Of a stretch of 64,000 nt of DNA, positions 22,595 through 34,249 are shown one piece after another. The stretch covers positions 202,001 through 266,000 of the forward strand of contig NC_081147.1 of the NCBI RefSeq assembly GCF_958295425.1. Direction: 5' to 3'. The DNA is from Solea solea. Taxonomy: Eukaryota > Chordata > Actinopteri > Pleuronectiformes > Soleidae. Made by a program: the position numbers and the translations under genes. Each line of letters starts with the position of its first letter. Position 1 is the first letter of the stretch. The notes under the pieces were generated by a model. The model was not told the DNA's origin, did no database searches, and worked only from the letters and a program-made list of their open reading frames with translations.

Positions 22595-23485
22595 CGCTGT
22601 GTGTGTGTGTGTATGTGTAATTATTGTTGTTGAGTGAGTGAGTATGTGTAATTATTGTTGTTGAGTGAGTGTGTATGTGTAATTGTTGTTGTTGAGTGAG
22701 TGTGTGTGTGTGTATGTAATTATTGTTGTTTATTGAGTGAGTGAGTGAGTGAGTGAGTGAGTGTGTGTGTGTGTAATTATTGTTGTTGAGTGAGTGTGTG
22801 TGTGTATGTAATTATTGTTGTTTATTGAGTGAGTGAGTGAGTGAGTGTGTGTGTGTGTAATTATTGTTTATTGAGTGAGTGAGTGAGTGAGTGTGTGTAA
22901 TTATTGTTTATTGAGTGAGTGAGTGTGTGTGTGTGTAATTATTGTTGTTTATTGAGTGAGTGAGTGTGTGTGTATGTAATTATTGTTGTTTATTGAGTGA
23001 GTGAGAGAGTGAGTGAGTGTGTATGTGTAATTATTGTTGTTGAGTGAGTGTGTGTGTGTATGTAATTATTGTTGTTTATTGAGTGAGTGAGTGAGTGAGT
23101 GAGTGTGTGTGTGTGTGTAATTATTGTTTATTGAGTGAGTGAGTGAGTGTGTGTAATTATTGTTTATTGAGTGAGTGAGTGTGTGTGTGTGTGTAATTAT
23201 TGTTTATTGAGTGAGTGAGTGAGTGTGTGTAATTATTGTTTATTGAGTGAGTGAGTGTGTGTGTGTGTGTAATTATTGTTTATTGAGTGAGTGAGTGAGT
23301 GTGTGTAATTATTGTTTATTGAGTGAGTGAGTGTGTGTGTGTGTGTAATTATTGTTTATTGAGTGAGTGAGTGAGTGTGTGTAATTATTGTTTATTGAGT
23401 GAGTGAGTGTGTGTGTGTGTGTAATTATTGTTGTTTAGCGAGCGAGTGAGCGTGTGTGTGTGTGAGTGAGTGAGTGTGACACGTT
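22595..23485 (+). repeat. compound GTGA/GTGT/AATTATTGTT minisatellite
   Basis: Units of GTGTGTAATTATTGTTTATT followed by variable numbers of GAGT and GT, repeated about 20 times. Confidence 0.95.
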
Positions 23486-23572
23486 TGAAAAGGTTAGTTC
23501 TGATGTTTTTATAAAACTATATATAAATGTTTGTTTACTGACTTTATATTTTTTATATATGTATTTTTTTTC

Positions 23573-23815
23573 CTGAAAGATATTTTTATTGAGTTTTAAC
23601 ATATTACAAAATCAAAAAACAAGAAACCTTATCTAACCCTAACCCCACCCCTCAAAACACATCCTTACCGAGGCAGACACATTCACAAATGAATAAACAG
23701 AATAAACACCAACTGTGCTTAATTCCTGGAGTGGTACAGGTAACAGCTGGAAGTCGGGTTTTACTCTGAAAAAGTCAAATAAAGTCAAACAAGATAGAAA
23801 AGAGAATATATACAT

Positions 23816-23893
<78 letters not shown>

Positions 23894-24402
23894 ATGAACC
23901 CACAGATGGGTCAAAAGCAGGCATCAGGCCAATTTGTACACTTGTAATTGTTGGCATAGAAACAAAAGCAAAGTGTGAGGGATCCAGTCCCTATGTTGTT
24001 TTAACATTATGAAAGTGTTCCAGAAAGGGTTCCCACACTTTCTGAAACTTTTCTTTGGAGTTAGGGATTGAGTAATGTATTTTCAGACCAGACATAACAT
24101 CTCTCAGCAGCATCTTTCCATCGCAGCAATATTGCACGCCTGGCCAGGAGAGAGGCCAAAGACACTCAGACTGAGACTCAGGCGCACATGGACCTCACCC
24201 ACAGTTCAGAAAAGACCCACCTAAGGGTTGGACTCTATGTTCACATTGACAATCAGGGACAAGGTTTGGAAAACTTCCCTCCAGTATTTCTCAAGGCTTG
24301 GACATGTCCAAAACATGTGGACATGTGGATGAGCTGTGGATACGCTCTCTTACATTTGTCGCACCAGGGATCCACATCTGGTATATATTTTATTTACTGT
24401 TT
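23573..24402 (-). mobile_element. LINE remnant, L1-like ORF2 C-terminal end
   Basis: The minus strand reads PDVDPWCDKCKRAYPQLIHM and, further on, LASLLARRAI, resembling the Cys/His-containing tail of fish L1-type ORF2 proteins. Interrupted by stops, so a dead 3' fragment. An (AT)n run lies inside at 23830-23888. Confidence 0.6.
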
Positions 24403-25092
24403 TTTATTTTGAAAATCAGCTGGAACCATGAACACACACACACACACATACACACACACACAGAGACAGACAGACAGACAGAGCTCCCTCTGCTGGTAGA
24501 AGAGACAAATGTCAGTGAGACATGATGTCAGAGTTAGCTGCAGTGTCCTCTCCTGTCTCACACACAGGACAGTCGACCATGTCTCACTTACAGAAAACAC
24601 CTGTTGACACCTGATCTCTTAGCTCCGCCCACTGCTGCACCTGAACAACAGGTGTCAGTTTCTGCTGCTGCTGGTGCGTTCAGGTGCGACTCAGGAATTC
24701 TGATGCTGTGAAGGCAGCGTCCCTGAGATCAAAGATGGTCTAATAACAGGATGAGTCACTCTGATCAGGTAAGGACACAAGATTATTGATCACTGATCGA
24801 TCCTCTTGTTGTTTTGTTTATTAGCTGGTGTTTGTGTGTTGTTTGTGTTTTCATTGTGTGTTGTTTGTGTGTTGTCGATGTCTGTGTCAGAGCAGCAGCT
24901 CTCATCAGTGGTTCCTGGAGTTTGTATCAGAGTGAGACCTCTCCGCTGTCTCTGCTGTGTTGAGACACTTCTGTGAGTGTGTGTGTGTGTGTGTGTCAGG
25001 GGTCAGCCGCTGCTGCTGATGGGGGGGGTCACACTGATCTAAGGCTCCGTTACTCGTCCTCGTCTCTGGGACACGTCTGTCAGTCGTGGAAG

Positions 25093-28000
25093 ATGCCGGT
25101 TCAAATCCCGGACGACTCAGACTTTTCCTCGTTCAAAGATCAGTGTCTGTCCTCGGACGCTTGGACGAGTCGCTACAACAAGGGAGGAGTGACCGTGTGG
25201 TGTCATGAGCAGGAGAGCAGGAGCGTCCAGAAACTCAAGGTCAGCTACACACTGACACACACACTGACACACACACTGAGACACTGACACACAACATCAC
25301 AGACACACACAACATCAAAGAGACACACAACATCACAGAGAGCTGAGAAACAACAATTCACACAATGAACACTAGGGGGCAGTGGAGAGAAGAATCACTG
25401 ACAGAACCACAACCAAACATGTGCAGCATCTGCCTCGACAGGTTGGGGTGAAAGGAAAAGTGTGGGCAGAGGGCACACACACACACAGAGAGACTGAGGG
25501 TGCAGTCTAGGTCTATAGCACCTTAACTTAGAGATACAAACAAACAGATATGTTATATATTATATAATATAATATACTGTTTATTATACAGTAAAATATT
25601 ACATAGAACCACTTCCTGTCAACCTGGCTTTCAAAATAAGAGCCACTGACTTTGTCTCATGTAAAAATATGTCCATCTGTGTCTTGTAAAATCTATGTTT
25701 CAAAGAGTCACAGGTGGACGTCTCCATCTCCACAAAGACAAACTGATGTCAGGATGGATGTTGGACACTGATGGACAGACAAAGTCCTCATGAATGATTC
25801 AGTCCTGCTGATTGAGTTACATGGAAAAAAAGACATGTCGTCTTCCAGTAACATGACACACACACACACACACACACACACATGCATGCACGCACGCACG
25901 CGTATGTGTGTGCGTGCGTGCGTGCATGTGTGTGTGTGTGTTTTCTCTCACAGTCCAAAAACCTGCAGTATGAGGATTAGGATTAGGTAAACTGACCTTA
26001 GGTGTTAGAGTGAATGGTTGTTTGTCTCTGTGTCCCTGTGATGGACTGACCTGGGTGTGACCCCGCGTCTCTCTGTCTCTCTGTCTGTGTCCCTGTCTCT
26101 CTCTGTCTGTCTGTCTCCCGTGTGACAGATGAGGATCGTGTGTAAGGACGTGAAGGCAGAGACACTGTACGATGTCCTCCATGACACCAGCTACCGCAGG
26201 AAGTGGGACACAAACATGATCGAGACGTACGACATCGGTCGACTGACGGTGAACACGGACGTAGGATATTATTCCTGTCAGTGAGGACAATGAGGACAAT
26301 GTGACCAGGATGAAAGACTCTGTCTCATCTGTATCTCTGTCTCTGTGTCCAGGGAAATGTCCGTCTCCTCTGAAGAACAGAGACTTTGTGACCATGAGGT
26401 CGTGGCTTCCTCTCGGCAGTGATTACCTGATCATTAACTACTCTGTCAAACACCCGGTGAGGACGCTTCCACTTCCTGTCTGTCCACACAACTGTCCATT
26501 TCTGTCCACGTGTCTGTGTCCTCTTCAGTTATAGAAAGTGGACGTAGTCCAACCTGGAAGTGGCCACCAGAGGGCGACTGTGCTGTTGTTTTGTGGTAAA
26601 ATGACTAAACGGAGACATTTGAGGACGTTAAAGGACGTGTATGTCTCTGTGTGTGTGTGTGTGTGTGTGTGTGTACACAGCAACATCCACCAAAGAAGGA
26701 CTATGTCCGAGCTGTGTCTCTGTTGACTGGATATCTGATCCAGTCCAACGGAGCCAACTGTTCCACCCTCTACTACCTGACCCAGGTGGACCCTAGAGGT
26801 GAGACACATCCTGTCTTACAGATAATTCAATTCAATCATCACATACATGATCTCAGGTCTGTACATAGACAACATCAGAGAGCAGAGAAACACAACAGTC
26901 ACACAATGAGCAAACACTAGGCATCAGTGACACAACCAGACTCACACATGTGCAGTATCTGCCTCGACCGGTTGGGGTGAAAGGAAAATGGGGGACAGAG
27001 GAGAGGAGGGGGACAGAAAAGACAAGAGGGAGAGAGAGAGACCAGGAGCAGATACACAACAACTGTATCAAGTTACAAGTTTATACAGTCAATGATATCG
27101 ACTTTTAATTATAGCACAATAATAATGGTGATGATATGTATGATATGGATAGCCTCGAGATCTGGATCTGGATCCTGCAACCTGCAAGTCTTATTTATAC
27201 CCTGAGTGTGACAGAGTGTAGTCTAGGTCTATAGCAGCATAACTAAGAGATGGTCCTCTAACTATAAGCTTTATCAAAAAGGAAAGTTTTAAGTATAACT
27301 TTAAATACAGAGAGATGCTCCGCCTCCCGAACTGTCATTGGAAGCTGGTTCCACAGGAGAGGAGGAGCCTGGTAACTGAAGGCTCTGCCTCCCATTCTGC
27401 TCTTACAGACTCTGGGAACCACAAGTAAACCTGTATTTTGTGACCTAAGTGGTCTATTAGGGTGATAAGGTAAGACTAGGTCTTTCAGGTATGAAGGGGC
27501 GTGACCATTAAGTGCTTTGTACGTGAGGAGGAGGATTTTAAATTGAATTCTAAACTGTGGGTGGAGCCAGTGTAGAGAAGCTAACACTGGAGTTATATGG
27601 TCTCTCTTTCTAGTTCCTGTCAGAACTCGTGCTGCAGCATTTTGAATTAACTGAAGGGTTCTAACAGACTTGTTGGAACATCCTGATAATAAGGAGTTAC
27701 ACTAATCTAATCTAGATGTAACAAAAGCATGAACTAGTTTTTCAGCATCCTGTAAAGACAGAATGTTTCTAATGTTTCTAATGTTCATAATGTTCCGCAG
27801 GTGGAAGAAGGCTGTTCTAGAAATGAGTTTTATGTGTGAATCAAATGACATTTCCTGGTCAAAAGTAACTCCAAGGTTCCTCACAGTGGAACTGGAAGCC
27901 ATGGTGATGTCATCTAAAGTGACAATGTGATCAGAAAGTTTTTCTCCGAGGTGTTTAGGGCCGAGTATAAAAGTTTAAAAGTAGAAAGTTACAGGTCATC

Positions 28001-29415
28001 CAGGACTTAATGTCTCTGAGACATTCCTGGAGTTGAACAACCTGATTTATTTCATCCGGCCTCATTGATAAATATAGCTGTGTGTCATCTGCATAACAAT
28101 GAAAGTGTATGTTGTGCTTCCTAATAATGTTCCCTAGAGGAAGCATATATAAGGTCAAAAGTATAGGCCCAAGCACTGAGCCTTGTGGAACTCCACAATT
28201 AACTGTTGTTTGTAGTGAGGCTTTATCATTAACATGAACAAACGGATTTAAACCAGCAGAGGGCAGCACCTGTGATCCCTGCTCCAGTCTCTGCAGTAGA
28301 ATATCATGATCAATGGTGTCAAATGCAGCACTAAGACCGTTATCTGAGTTACTAACTTTAACTAGCTATGGTTTAATCTAAAACCTGACTGATAATGTCC
28401 CCACAAAGACAGTAGCGTCCTCTGTGTCTCCAGGTTCTTTACCAAAGTGGGTCGTCAACCGAGTCTCTCAGTTTGTGGCTCCAAAGGTAAAAATGTCCAC
28501 AAATGACATGTCTCTCTGTCTCTGTGTGTCTCACTGTGCCTGTCTCACTGTGTGTGTCTCACCGTGTCTGTCTCACTGTGTCTGTGTGTGTCTCACCGTG
28601 TCTGTCTTACCGTGTCTGTGTGTGTCTCACCGTGTCTGTGTGTGTCTCACCGTGTCTGTGTCTGTCTCACCGTGTCTGTGTGTGTCTCAGCGTGTCTGTC
28701 TTACCGTGTCTGTGTGTGTCTCACCGTGTCTGTGTGTGTCTCACTGTGTCTGTCTCACCGTGTCTGTGTGTGTCTCAGCGTGTCTGTCTCACCGTGTCTG
28801 TGTATGTCTCACCGTGTCTGTGTGTGTGTCTCACCGTGTCTGTCTTACCGTGTCTGTGTGTGTCTCACTGTGTCTGTCTTACCGTGTCTGTGTGTGTCTC
28901 ACCGTGTCTGTCTTACCGTGTCTGTGTGTGTCTCACCGTGTCTGTGTGTGTCTCACTGTGTCTGTCTCACCGTGTCTGTGTGTGTCTCACTGTGTCTGTG
29001 TGTGTCTCACTGTGTCTGTCTCACCGTGTCTGTGTGTGTCTCAGCGTGTCTGTCTCACCGTGTCTGTGTGTGTCTCACCATGTCTGTGTGTGTCTCACCG
29101 TGTCTGTGTCTGTCTCAGCGTGTCTGTGTGTGTCTCACCGTGTCTGTGTGTGTCTCAGCGTGTCTGTGTGTGTCTCACTGTGTCTGTGTGTGTCCTCAGG
29201 CGATGAAGAAGATCTACAAAGCGTCCCTGAAGTATCCAGAGTGGAAGCGCAGACATGACCCGGGGTTGAAGCCGTGGATGTTTCCGGAACAGAACTGTCT
29301 GCCGTGCATCAGCGCGTCGGAGCTGACGCTGCAGCGAGCAGCTTCACTGGAGAACATCGACGAGAGCAACGTCAGCGAGGAGAGGACGCATCAGAGCGAC
29401 GACGAAGACACTTAA
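25093..29415 (+). CDS. stard10: STARD10-like START-domain phospholipid transfer protein
   Basis: START-domain protein of the PCTP/STARD10 group; human STARD10 moves phosphatidylcholine and phosphatidylethanolamine between membranes. Coding exons: 25093-25239, 26129-26276, 26353-26456, 26681-26798, 28434-28486 and 29200-29415 (TAA 29413-29415); 261 aa against 291 in human. START domain about residues 10-215, with [68 protein letters not shown] and [20 protein letters not shown]. The tail has LENIDESN and an acidic QSDDEDT end matching the casein kinase 2 site region of STARD10. The reading frame is open upstream of the chosen ATG to an acceptor near 25000, so translation could begin further 5'. 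Its neighbour is ARAP3 rather than ARAP1, so it may be a paralogue of mammalian STARD10 rather than the ortholog. Confidence 0.9.
25330..25535 (-). mobile_element. LINE 3'-end fragment (same family as 26815-28345)
   Basis: Shares ATGTGCAG, ATCTGCCTCGAC, GGTTGGGGTGAAAGGAAAA and GTCTAGGTCTATAGCA with the LINE copy in intron 4. Non-coding. Confidence 0.65.
25938..26075 (+). mobile_element. SINE-like 3' fragment
   Basis: CACAGTCCAAAAACCTGCAG followed by GAGTGAATGGTTGTTTGTCT and GATGGACTGACC matches the second half of the element at 9475-9862. Confidence 0.6.
26815..28345 (-). mobile_element. degenerate L2/CR1-like non-LTR retrotransposon in intron 4
   Basis: Minus-strand fragments encode parts of a reverse transcriptase: [19 protein letters not shown] and [13 protein letters not shown] (the YADD catalytic box), then [21 protein letters not shown] and [13 protein letters not shown]. 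The frame is broken into at least three pieces (27955-28269, 27702-27902, 27258-27587), so it is a dead 5'-truncated copy. It lies antisense to the host gene. Assignment to L2/CR1 rests on motif style only. Confidence 0.8.
28503..29190 (+). repeat. TGTGTCTCACCG minisatellite abutting STARD10-like exon 6
   Basis: GTGTCTGTGTGTGTCTCACC-type units, several with TCTCAGCG that mimic the true acceptor TCCTCAG|GCG at 29193-29202. Open frames in all three forward phases are artefacts. Confidence 0.95.
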
Positions 29416-29422
29416 CGTCAAC

Positions 29423-29480
<58 letters not shown>

Positions 29481-29512
29481 TGTGTGTGAGTGTGTTTGTT
29501 TTGACAAATCAA

Positions 29513-29518
29513 AATAAA
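29513..29518 (+). other. stard10: STARD10-like gene polyadenylation signal
   Basis: AATAAA about 100 bp after the stop, following CT and GT microsatellites. Confidence 0.8.
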
Positions 29519-29753
29519 GTGTTTGAAATGATGGTGATGTCACTGTTAGTGTCTGTGACTCTCTGCTGCCTCCTGTGGTCACTCTGTGTCACTGACGTCA
29601 GGCTGAACACTAAATGACCTGTGTGTGTGTGGCGCTGCCTAGTGGACAAATAGGAAAGAACAGGCACAGATTGATATGCTGTTTGAGGTCTTTTAATCAA
29701 TAAAGTTGGTTTTGAATTTTGTAATTTTGTGACTGACCGTGCAGAAATGTAAA

Positions 29754-29797
29754 GATCCTGATCCTGATCCTGATCCTGATCCTGATCCTGATCTAAT
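29754..29797 (+). repeat. (GATCCT)n hexamer repeat
   Basis: Seven copies of GATCCT. The surrounding intergenic stretch 29520-30430 has a CA run at 29915-29944 and no gene that I recognise. Confidence 0.85.
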
Positions 29798-29908
29798 TTG
29801 AAAATGTCCGTCACTTGACCTCTGACATCATCGTCAGGTTCTGACCTTTTAGATGAATGTTGTTCTTGCTTCAGTCCACACGGTGGCGCCACTGTAGTCT
29901 CACCTGAT

Positions 29909-29946
<38 letters not shown>

Positions 29947-30438
29947 CGTCTTCCTGCTGTGATAACAAAGGTCATGTGACCTCGTCCTCCTGCAGCTGCA
30001 GACCGGATCCTCACCACGGTGTTTTATTGTTTCACACACTTCCTGTTTCCTGTCTGCAGAATGTTGATTGTTGTTGAGGCAGCGAGGAGGAAACTGTGCT
30101 CTGTGGACAGGACGTGTCCACAGAGTGTCCACAGAAGACGTCCTCAACTAAACACTGGACCCACACCCACTTACATTCTGGTCCTGGTCCTGGTCCAGGT
30201 TTTCAGGTCACCTGGGGGTTATTACCATTATTATTATTATTATGGTCTGTACTGGTTTATTTCACTTTTTCCAGATGTTATTTATTGATGTGGATCTTAT
30301 TTTGGAAACAATAACCGGAAGTAGTCTTCTTCTGTCGCCACAATTTTATTTTTTTGAGGTTTTAACCGGAAGTCGTGTGGTGGGTCACGTGTGTAAATTG
30401 ACTCTCGCTCACAGTTTCTCCTCCCTGAGCCCGCGAGT

Positions 30439-31122
30439 CAGTGTTGCCAGATTGGGCGGTTTTCCGCCCAATTGGGCTTCTTTTGTTTACGTCAGGCGGG
30501 GAAAAAATACATTGGGCGGGTGAATAAAATTTGGGCTGCTTTTGTCCACATTTGGCGGGTTTTTTAATATTGTAAAAACAGCTCTCTCTCTCTCTCTCTC
30601 TCTCTCAAATAAATAAATAAATAAATAGTTTAAATAAATAAATAATTGAGGTAGTTGTGGGCTATTCAATCGGCATACGGCAACGTACCGGTCCGTGACG
30701 TCAGTTCAGCACTGTAGCCGCGCTAAATATGAAGCGGGTGACCTAGCTAAGCAGCAGCATCATGCCGAAGTGGGGTAAGGGTATAAATATATTAGGCCTA
30801 CACGGTTAAAAGTGCAACTTTTTACGTGCAGCTGTTATTATTACTAATCTGGGCCTGGCGCTAGGATGCCAGAGGTTCATCTTGCAATTTGTGTAGCCAA
30901 TGGTTGATTTACTGCGCTCTTGTTGGTTGCATTAAACCTGTTAATCTATCATTTATGTGTGGCTATTTGATGCTATATGAAGCTCTGGATGTCTATGTGT
31001 TATGATTTAACGGGTTTACACGAGTGTCTGGCAACTTCGTGGTTTGGGCTGGTTTTTATTGGATTGGGCGGGTTCTACGATGTGATTGGGCTGGAAACTG
31101 TCAATCTGATCTGGCAACACTG
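30439..31122. mobile_element. hAT-type element with 8-bp target-site duplication
   Basis: Ends are inverted repeats (CAGTGTTGCCAGAT at the left, ATCTGGCAACACTG at the right). It is flanked by the direct repeat CCGCGAGT at 30431-30438 and 31123-31130. The 8-bp duplication and CAGTG..CACTG ends are typical of hAT transposons. The 684 bp contain no transposase, only TTGGGCGGG motifs, a (CT)n run and a short ATG CCG AAG TGG G|GTAAGG that could be a relic first exon. Non-autonomous. Confidence 0.85.
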
Positions 31123-31130
31123 CCGCGAGT

Positions 31131-31290
31131 CCGTCAGAGACGCGTTCAGGATTCAGATCTGTTCAGGACACAGCGACCACAGACCAGGACACAGCGACCA
31201 CAGACCAGGACGCGGACCTGCCACAGAGTCCTGCAGCGACCTCACAGACCCGGATACAAACCAGGACCCAGAACCGAGACCGGATCAGAG
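31131..31290 (+). other. arap3: possible arap3 5' non-coding exon
   Basis: GC-rich sequence with short direct repeats (GACACAGCGACCACAGACCA twice) ending in CAGAG|GTGAGA, a good donor. A matching acceptor CCCCCTCTCAG lies at 34121-34131. Its role as a leader exon is inference. Confidence 0.35.
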
Positions 31291-31449
31291 GTGAGACACT
31301 TTAAACCGGGAGCAGGTCTTATGTGAGTGAGTCCCGCAGGAAGCAGCTAGTTCTGGTTCTGGTTCAGCGGCTTTGACTTTCTATGTCAACTGACTCGAAG
31401 TGAATGAAACAGTAGGACAAGTGGACAGGGAGGGGACAAGTCACGCAGT

Positions 31450-31562
31450 TGTGGAATCAGAGGGTCTGGGTTCAGGTCTGGGTTCAGGTCTGGGTTCAGG
31501 TCTGGGTTCAGATCTGGGTTCAGATCTGGGTTCAGGTCTGGGTTCAGGTCTGGGTTCAGGTA
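31450..31562 (+). repeat. 12-bp minisatellite (GGTTCAGGTCTG)
   Basis: Nine near-perfect 12-bp units. Confidence 0.9.
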
Positions 31563-31812
31563 TGTGCTGTGAAACTGTCACACACTGTTGGAGTGTAGCT
31601 TCCCAGCATGCACTGTGTTCTCAGGTGATGAGTGCTGCAGGTGTAAAAATAGAAACATTGTGTGTGACATCATGCTTCAGTGTAAACACTGCGTGACGTC
31701 ACAGGTCGTTTCCTGCTCTTTATTGTTAAAGTTACGTCATGTTCAACTTTTTCACCAAAACAAATCACAGCTGACTCCGCCTCTGTGACGCATTAGCAAC
31801 ATTCGGTGCTTC

Positions 31813-32137
31813 AGACAGACAGTCAGAGACAGACAGACGGTCAGAGAGACAGACAGGCAGTCAGAGACAGACAGACAGACAGTCAGAGAGACAGACAGAC
31901 AGTCAGAGAGACAGACAGAGAGACGGACAGGCAGTCACAGACAGACAGTCAGAGAGACAGACAGGCAGTCAGAGACAGACAGTCAGAGAGACGGACAGGC
32001 AGTCACAGACAGACAGTCAGAGAGACAGACAGACAGACAGTCAGAGAGACAGACAGAGAGACGGACAGGCAGTCACAGACAGACAGTCAGAGAGACAGAC
32101 AGACAGTCACAGACAGACAGTCAGACACAGACAGTGG
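31813..32137 (+). repeat. CAGACAGTCAGAGAGA minisatellite
   Basis: Purine-rich tandem units made of CAGACAGTCAGAGAGA variants. The resulting Arg/Gln/Thr/Asp open frame is an artefact. Confidence 0.95.
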
Positions 32138-32627
32138 GAAACTGGGCGTTCACATTTAACACAAACATCCTGTTAAAACGTCAGAAAAAACCCACTGTGA
32201 TGTCACCGTGATGTCACTGTGATGTCACTGTGATGTCACTGTGTGTGTGTGTGAGTGTGTGTCATAAATCTGTTTATTTGTTGTGGTCATGTGACTGGTC
32301 AAGCTGCTTACGACTCAAATTCAGCACAAAGTGAATGTCCTCCTGTCCAGTGAGGACAGAAAGATGTCCACTGTCCTAACTGCTCACACCTTCACATCCA
32401 CCATGTTACCCACAATTCCCTGCTCTCTCCCTGTGTGTGTGTGTGTGTGTGTGTTCCAGTCACAGCTCAGGAACAATCATTCTTGTGTTCATCACAGAGC
32501 TTCACTGTTGTTACACCCCCCCATTTTATTTGTTCCTCCTTTACCCCGGAGGTGGTAAATGAAGGTCACACTCAGACTTGGACAGTCACTCACTTTAAAG
32601 GCATCTTTCACTCGTATGAGGTCCTGA

Positions 32628-33015
32628 CCCAGTTAGAGCAGACTGCACTGTGAGCGCCCCCTGCTGCTCAGAACCAGCCTGACCCAGTTAGAGCAGACTG
32701 CACTGTGAGCGCCCCCTGCTGCTCAGAACCAGCCTGACACAGTTAGAGCAGACTGCACTGTGAGCGCCCCCTGCTGCTCAGAACCAGCCTGACACAGTTA
32801 GAGCAGACTGCACTGTGAGCGCCCCCTGCTGCTCAGAACCAGCCTGACACAGTTAGAGCAGACTGCACTGTGAGCGCCCCCTGCTGCTCAGAACCAGCCT
32901 GACACAGTTAGAGCAGACTGCACTGTGAGCGCCCCCTGCTGCTCAGAACCAGCCTGACACAGTTAGAGCAGACTGCACTGTGAGCGCCCCCTGCTGCTCA
33001 GAACCAGCCTGACCC
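32628..33015 (+). repeat. 55-bp minisatellite x7, each with a CTCF-like core
   Basis: Seven almost identical 55-bp units with GAGCGCCCCCTGCTGCTCAG starting at 32652, 32707, 32762, 32817, 32872, 32927 and 32982. The reverse complement AGCAGCAGGGGGCGCT resembles the CTCF core, always in the same orientation. Confidence 0.9.
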
Positions 33016-33179
33016 AGAGACACAAGGAAGATCAGGTTTAATCCACTAAACAAGACTCAACAACTTGATCACGTCTCCTACACCAAACCTCATCGAGACA
33101 TCACACACACACACACACACACTGCTGCCTGTCTTATTTTGTGAAATTCAGCTTTTAAAATATTTAATTTAGACTTAAG

Positions 33180-33325
33180 TCAGTGACATAAAGTGACCAC
33201 ACGAGGCAGCAGAGGGCAGCAGCTCCTGTGTCCCCGCAGCTAAAATCACTGGTTTTCTCTGTGACTTTGGTGTGAGAGAGTGAGTGCTTTATAAACGTGT
33301 GTCTAACAGTGAGATAAAGACGTGA
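33180..33325 (+). repeat. dispersed repeat, second copy
   Basis: Homologous to 18195-18310: GTCAGTGACATAAAGTGACC, AGAGGGCAGCAGCTCCTGTG, GTGAGAGAGTGAGTG. The following stretch 33350-34080 is dominated by GT and CA arrays (33355-33410, 33720-33748, 33808-34010). Confidence 0.6.
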
Positions 33326-33717
33326 TCGTGTTCTTAAAACACCCTATGAGGTTTGATGATGTGTGTGCGTGCGTGTGTGCGTGCGTGCGTGTGTGTGTGT
33401 GTGTGTGTGTGGGTGGAAGTAGAACAGGAGTGTCTGTTTCCTCTCGTCTCTTCCTGTCTCCATGAAAACCCGGTCCTCCGGTTTTTCTCTCAGAGTGTTG
33501 TCACCGCCCTCAGTGTAATTCTTTACCTGTGTGTCAGGAAAGTGGGCGGAGCTCAGGGACTCAATGCTGCAACAGTTTAAAATACTGAGTCCTGGACCAG
33601 TAGCTGGTCTCATGTCAGAACAGAAGTTGTTTCCTCTGGAGGCTGAAGTGAGGAGGAGGAAGCAGCTGTGAGTCACTTCCTGTTCAGCCTTTGTCTTCAC
33701 ACTGGAAGCTGCTGACC

Positions 33718-33750
<33 letters not shown>

Positions 33751-33851
33751 CATCATCTTCTTCATGTATTTATAGTTTAAAACTATAACTAAACACGCTG
33801 TCGTTGTGACACACACACACACGCTCACGCACACACACACACACACACGCT

Positions 33852-33891
<40 letters not shown>

Positions 33892-33921
33892 CGCTCACGC
33901 ACACACACACACACACACGCT

Positions 33922-33969
<48 letters not shown>

Positions 33970-34131
33970 CACACGCACACACACACGCACACACACACAC
34001 ACACACACGCATGCCTTCTGAAAGCTCCACCCACTTTTTTTCAGTACATGTAAAAAACAAATCCCATCACATGACACATGGTGTGTGTGTGTGTGTGTGT
34101 GTCTCATGTTCTTGACTCCGCCCCCTCTCAG

Positions 34132-34249
34132 ATGGACACCTGTCTGTAGCTCAGTGATGGCTGCCATGTTTCCTGGATGTGGAGGTGACATCAGATCCAG
34201 ACTTCATGTTGGTCGTCATGGCAACGCTGGATGGAAGCACGCCAGTTGA
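34132..34249 (+). promoter_or_regulatory. arap3: two upstream ORFs in the arap3 leader
   Basis: If the acceptor at 34131 is used, ATG 34132 opens a 5-codon uORF (TAG 34147-34149). ATG 34157 opens a 30-codon uORF ending TGA 34247-34249, overlapping the main start at 34218 out of frame. Such an arrangement would lower translation. Confidence 0.4.

Noticed and set aside
30761..30782. ATGCCGAAGTGGG|GTAAGG as a gene start inside the hAT element
   Set aside because: Only four codons before the donor and no downstream transposase exon; at most a relic.
33808..34010. Long CA array with CG interruptions as a Z-DNA regulatory element
   Set aside because: CA arrays of this kind occur throughout the window; nothing singles this one out.
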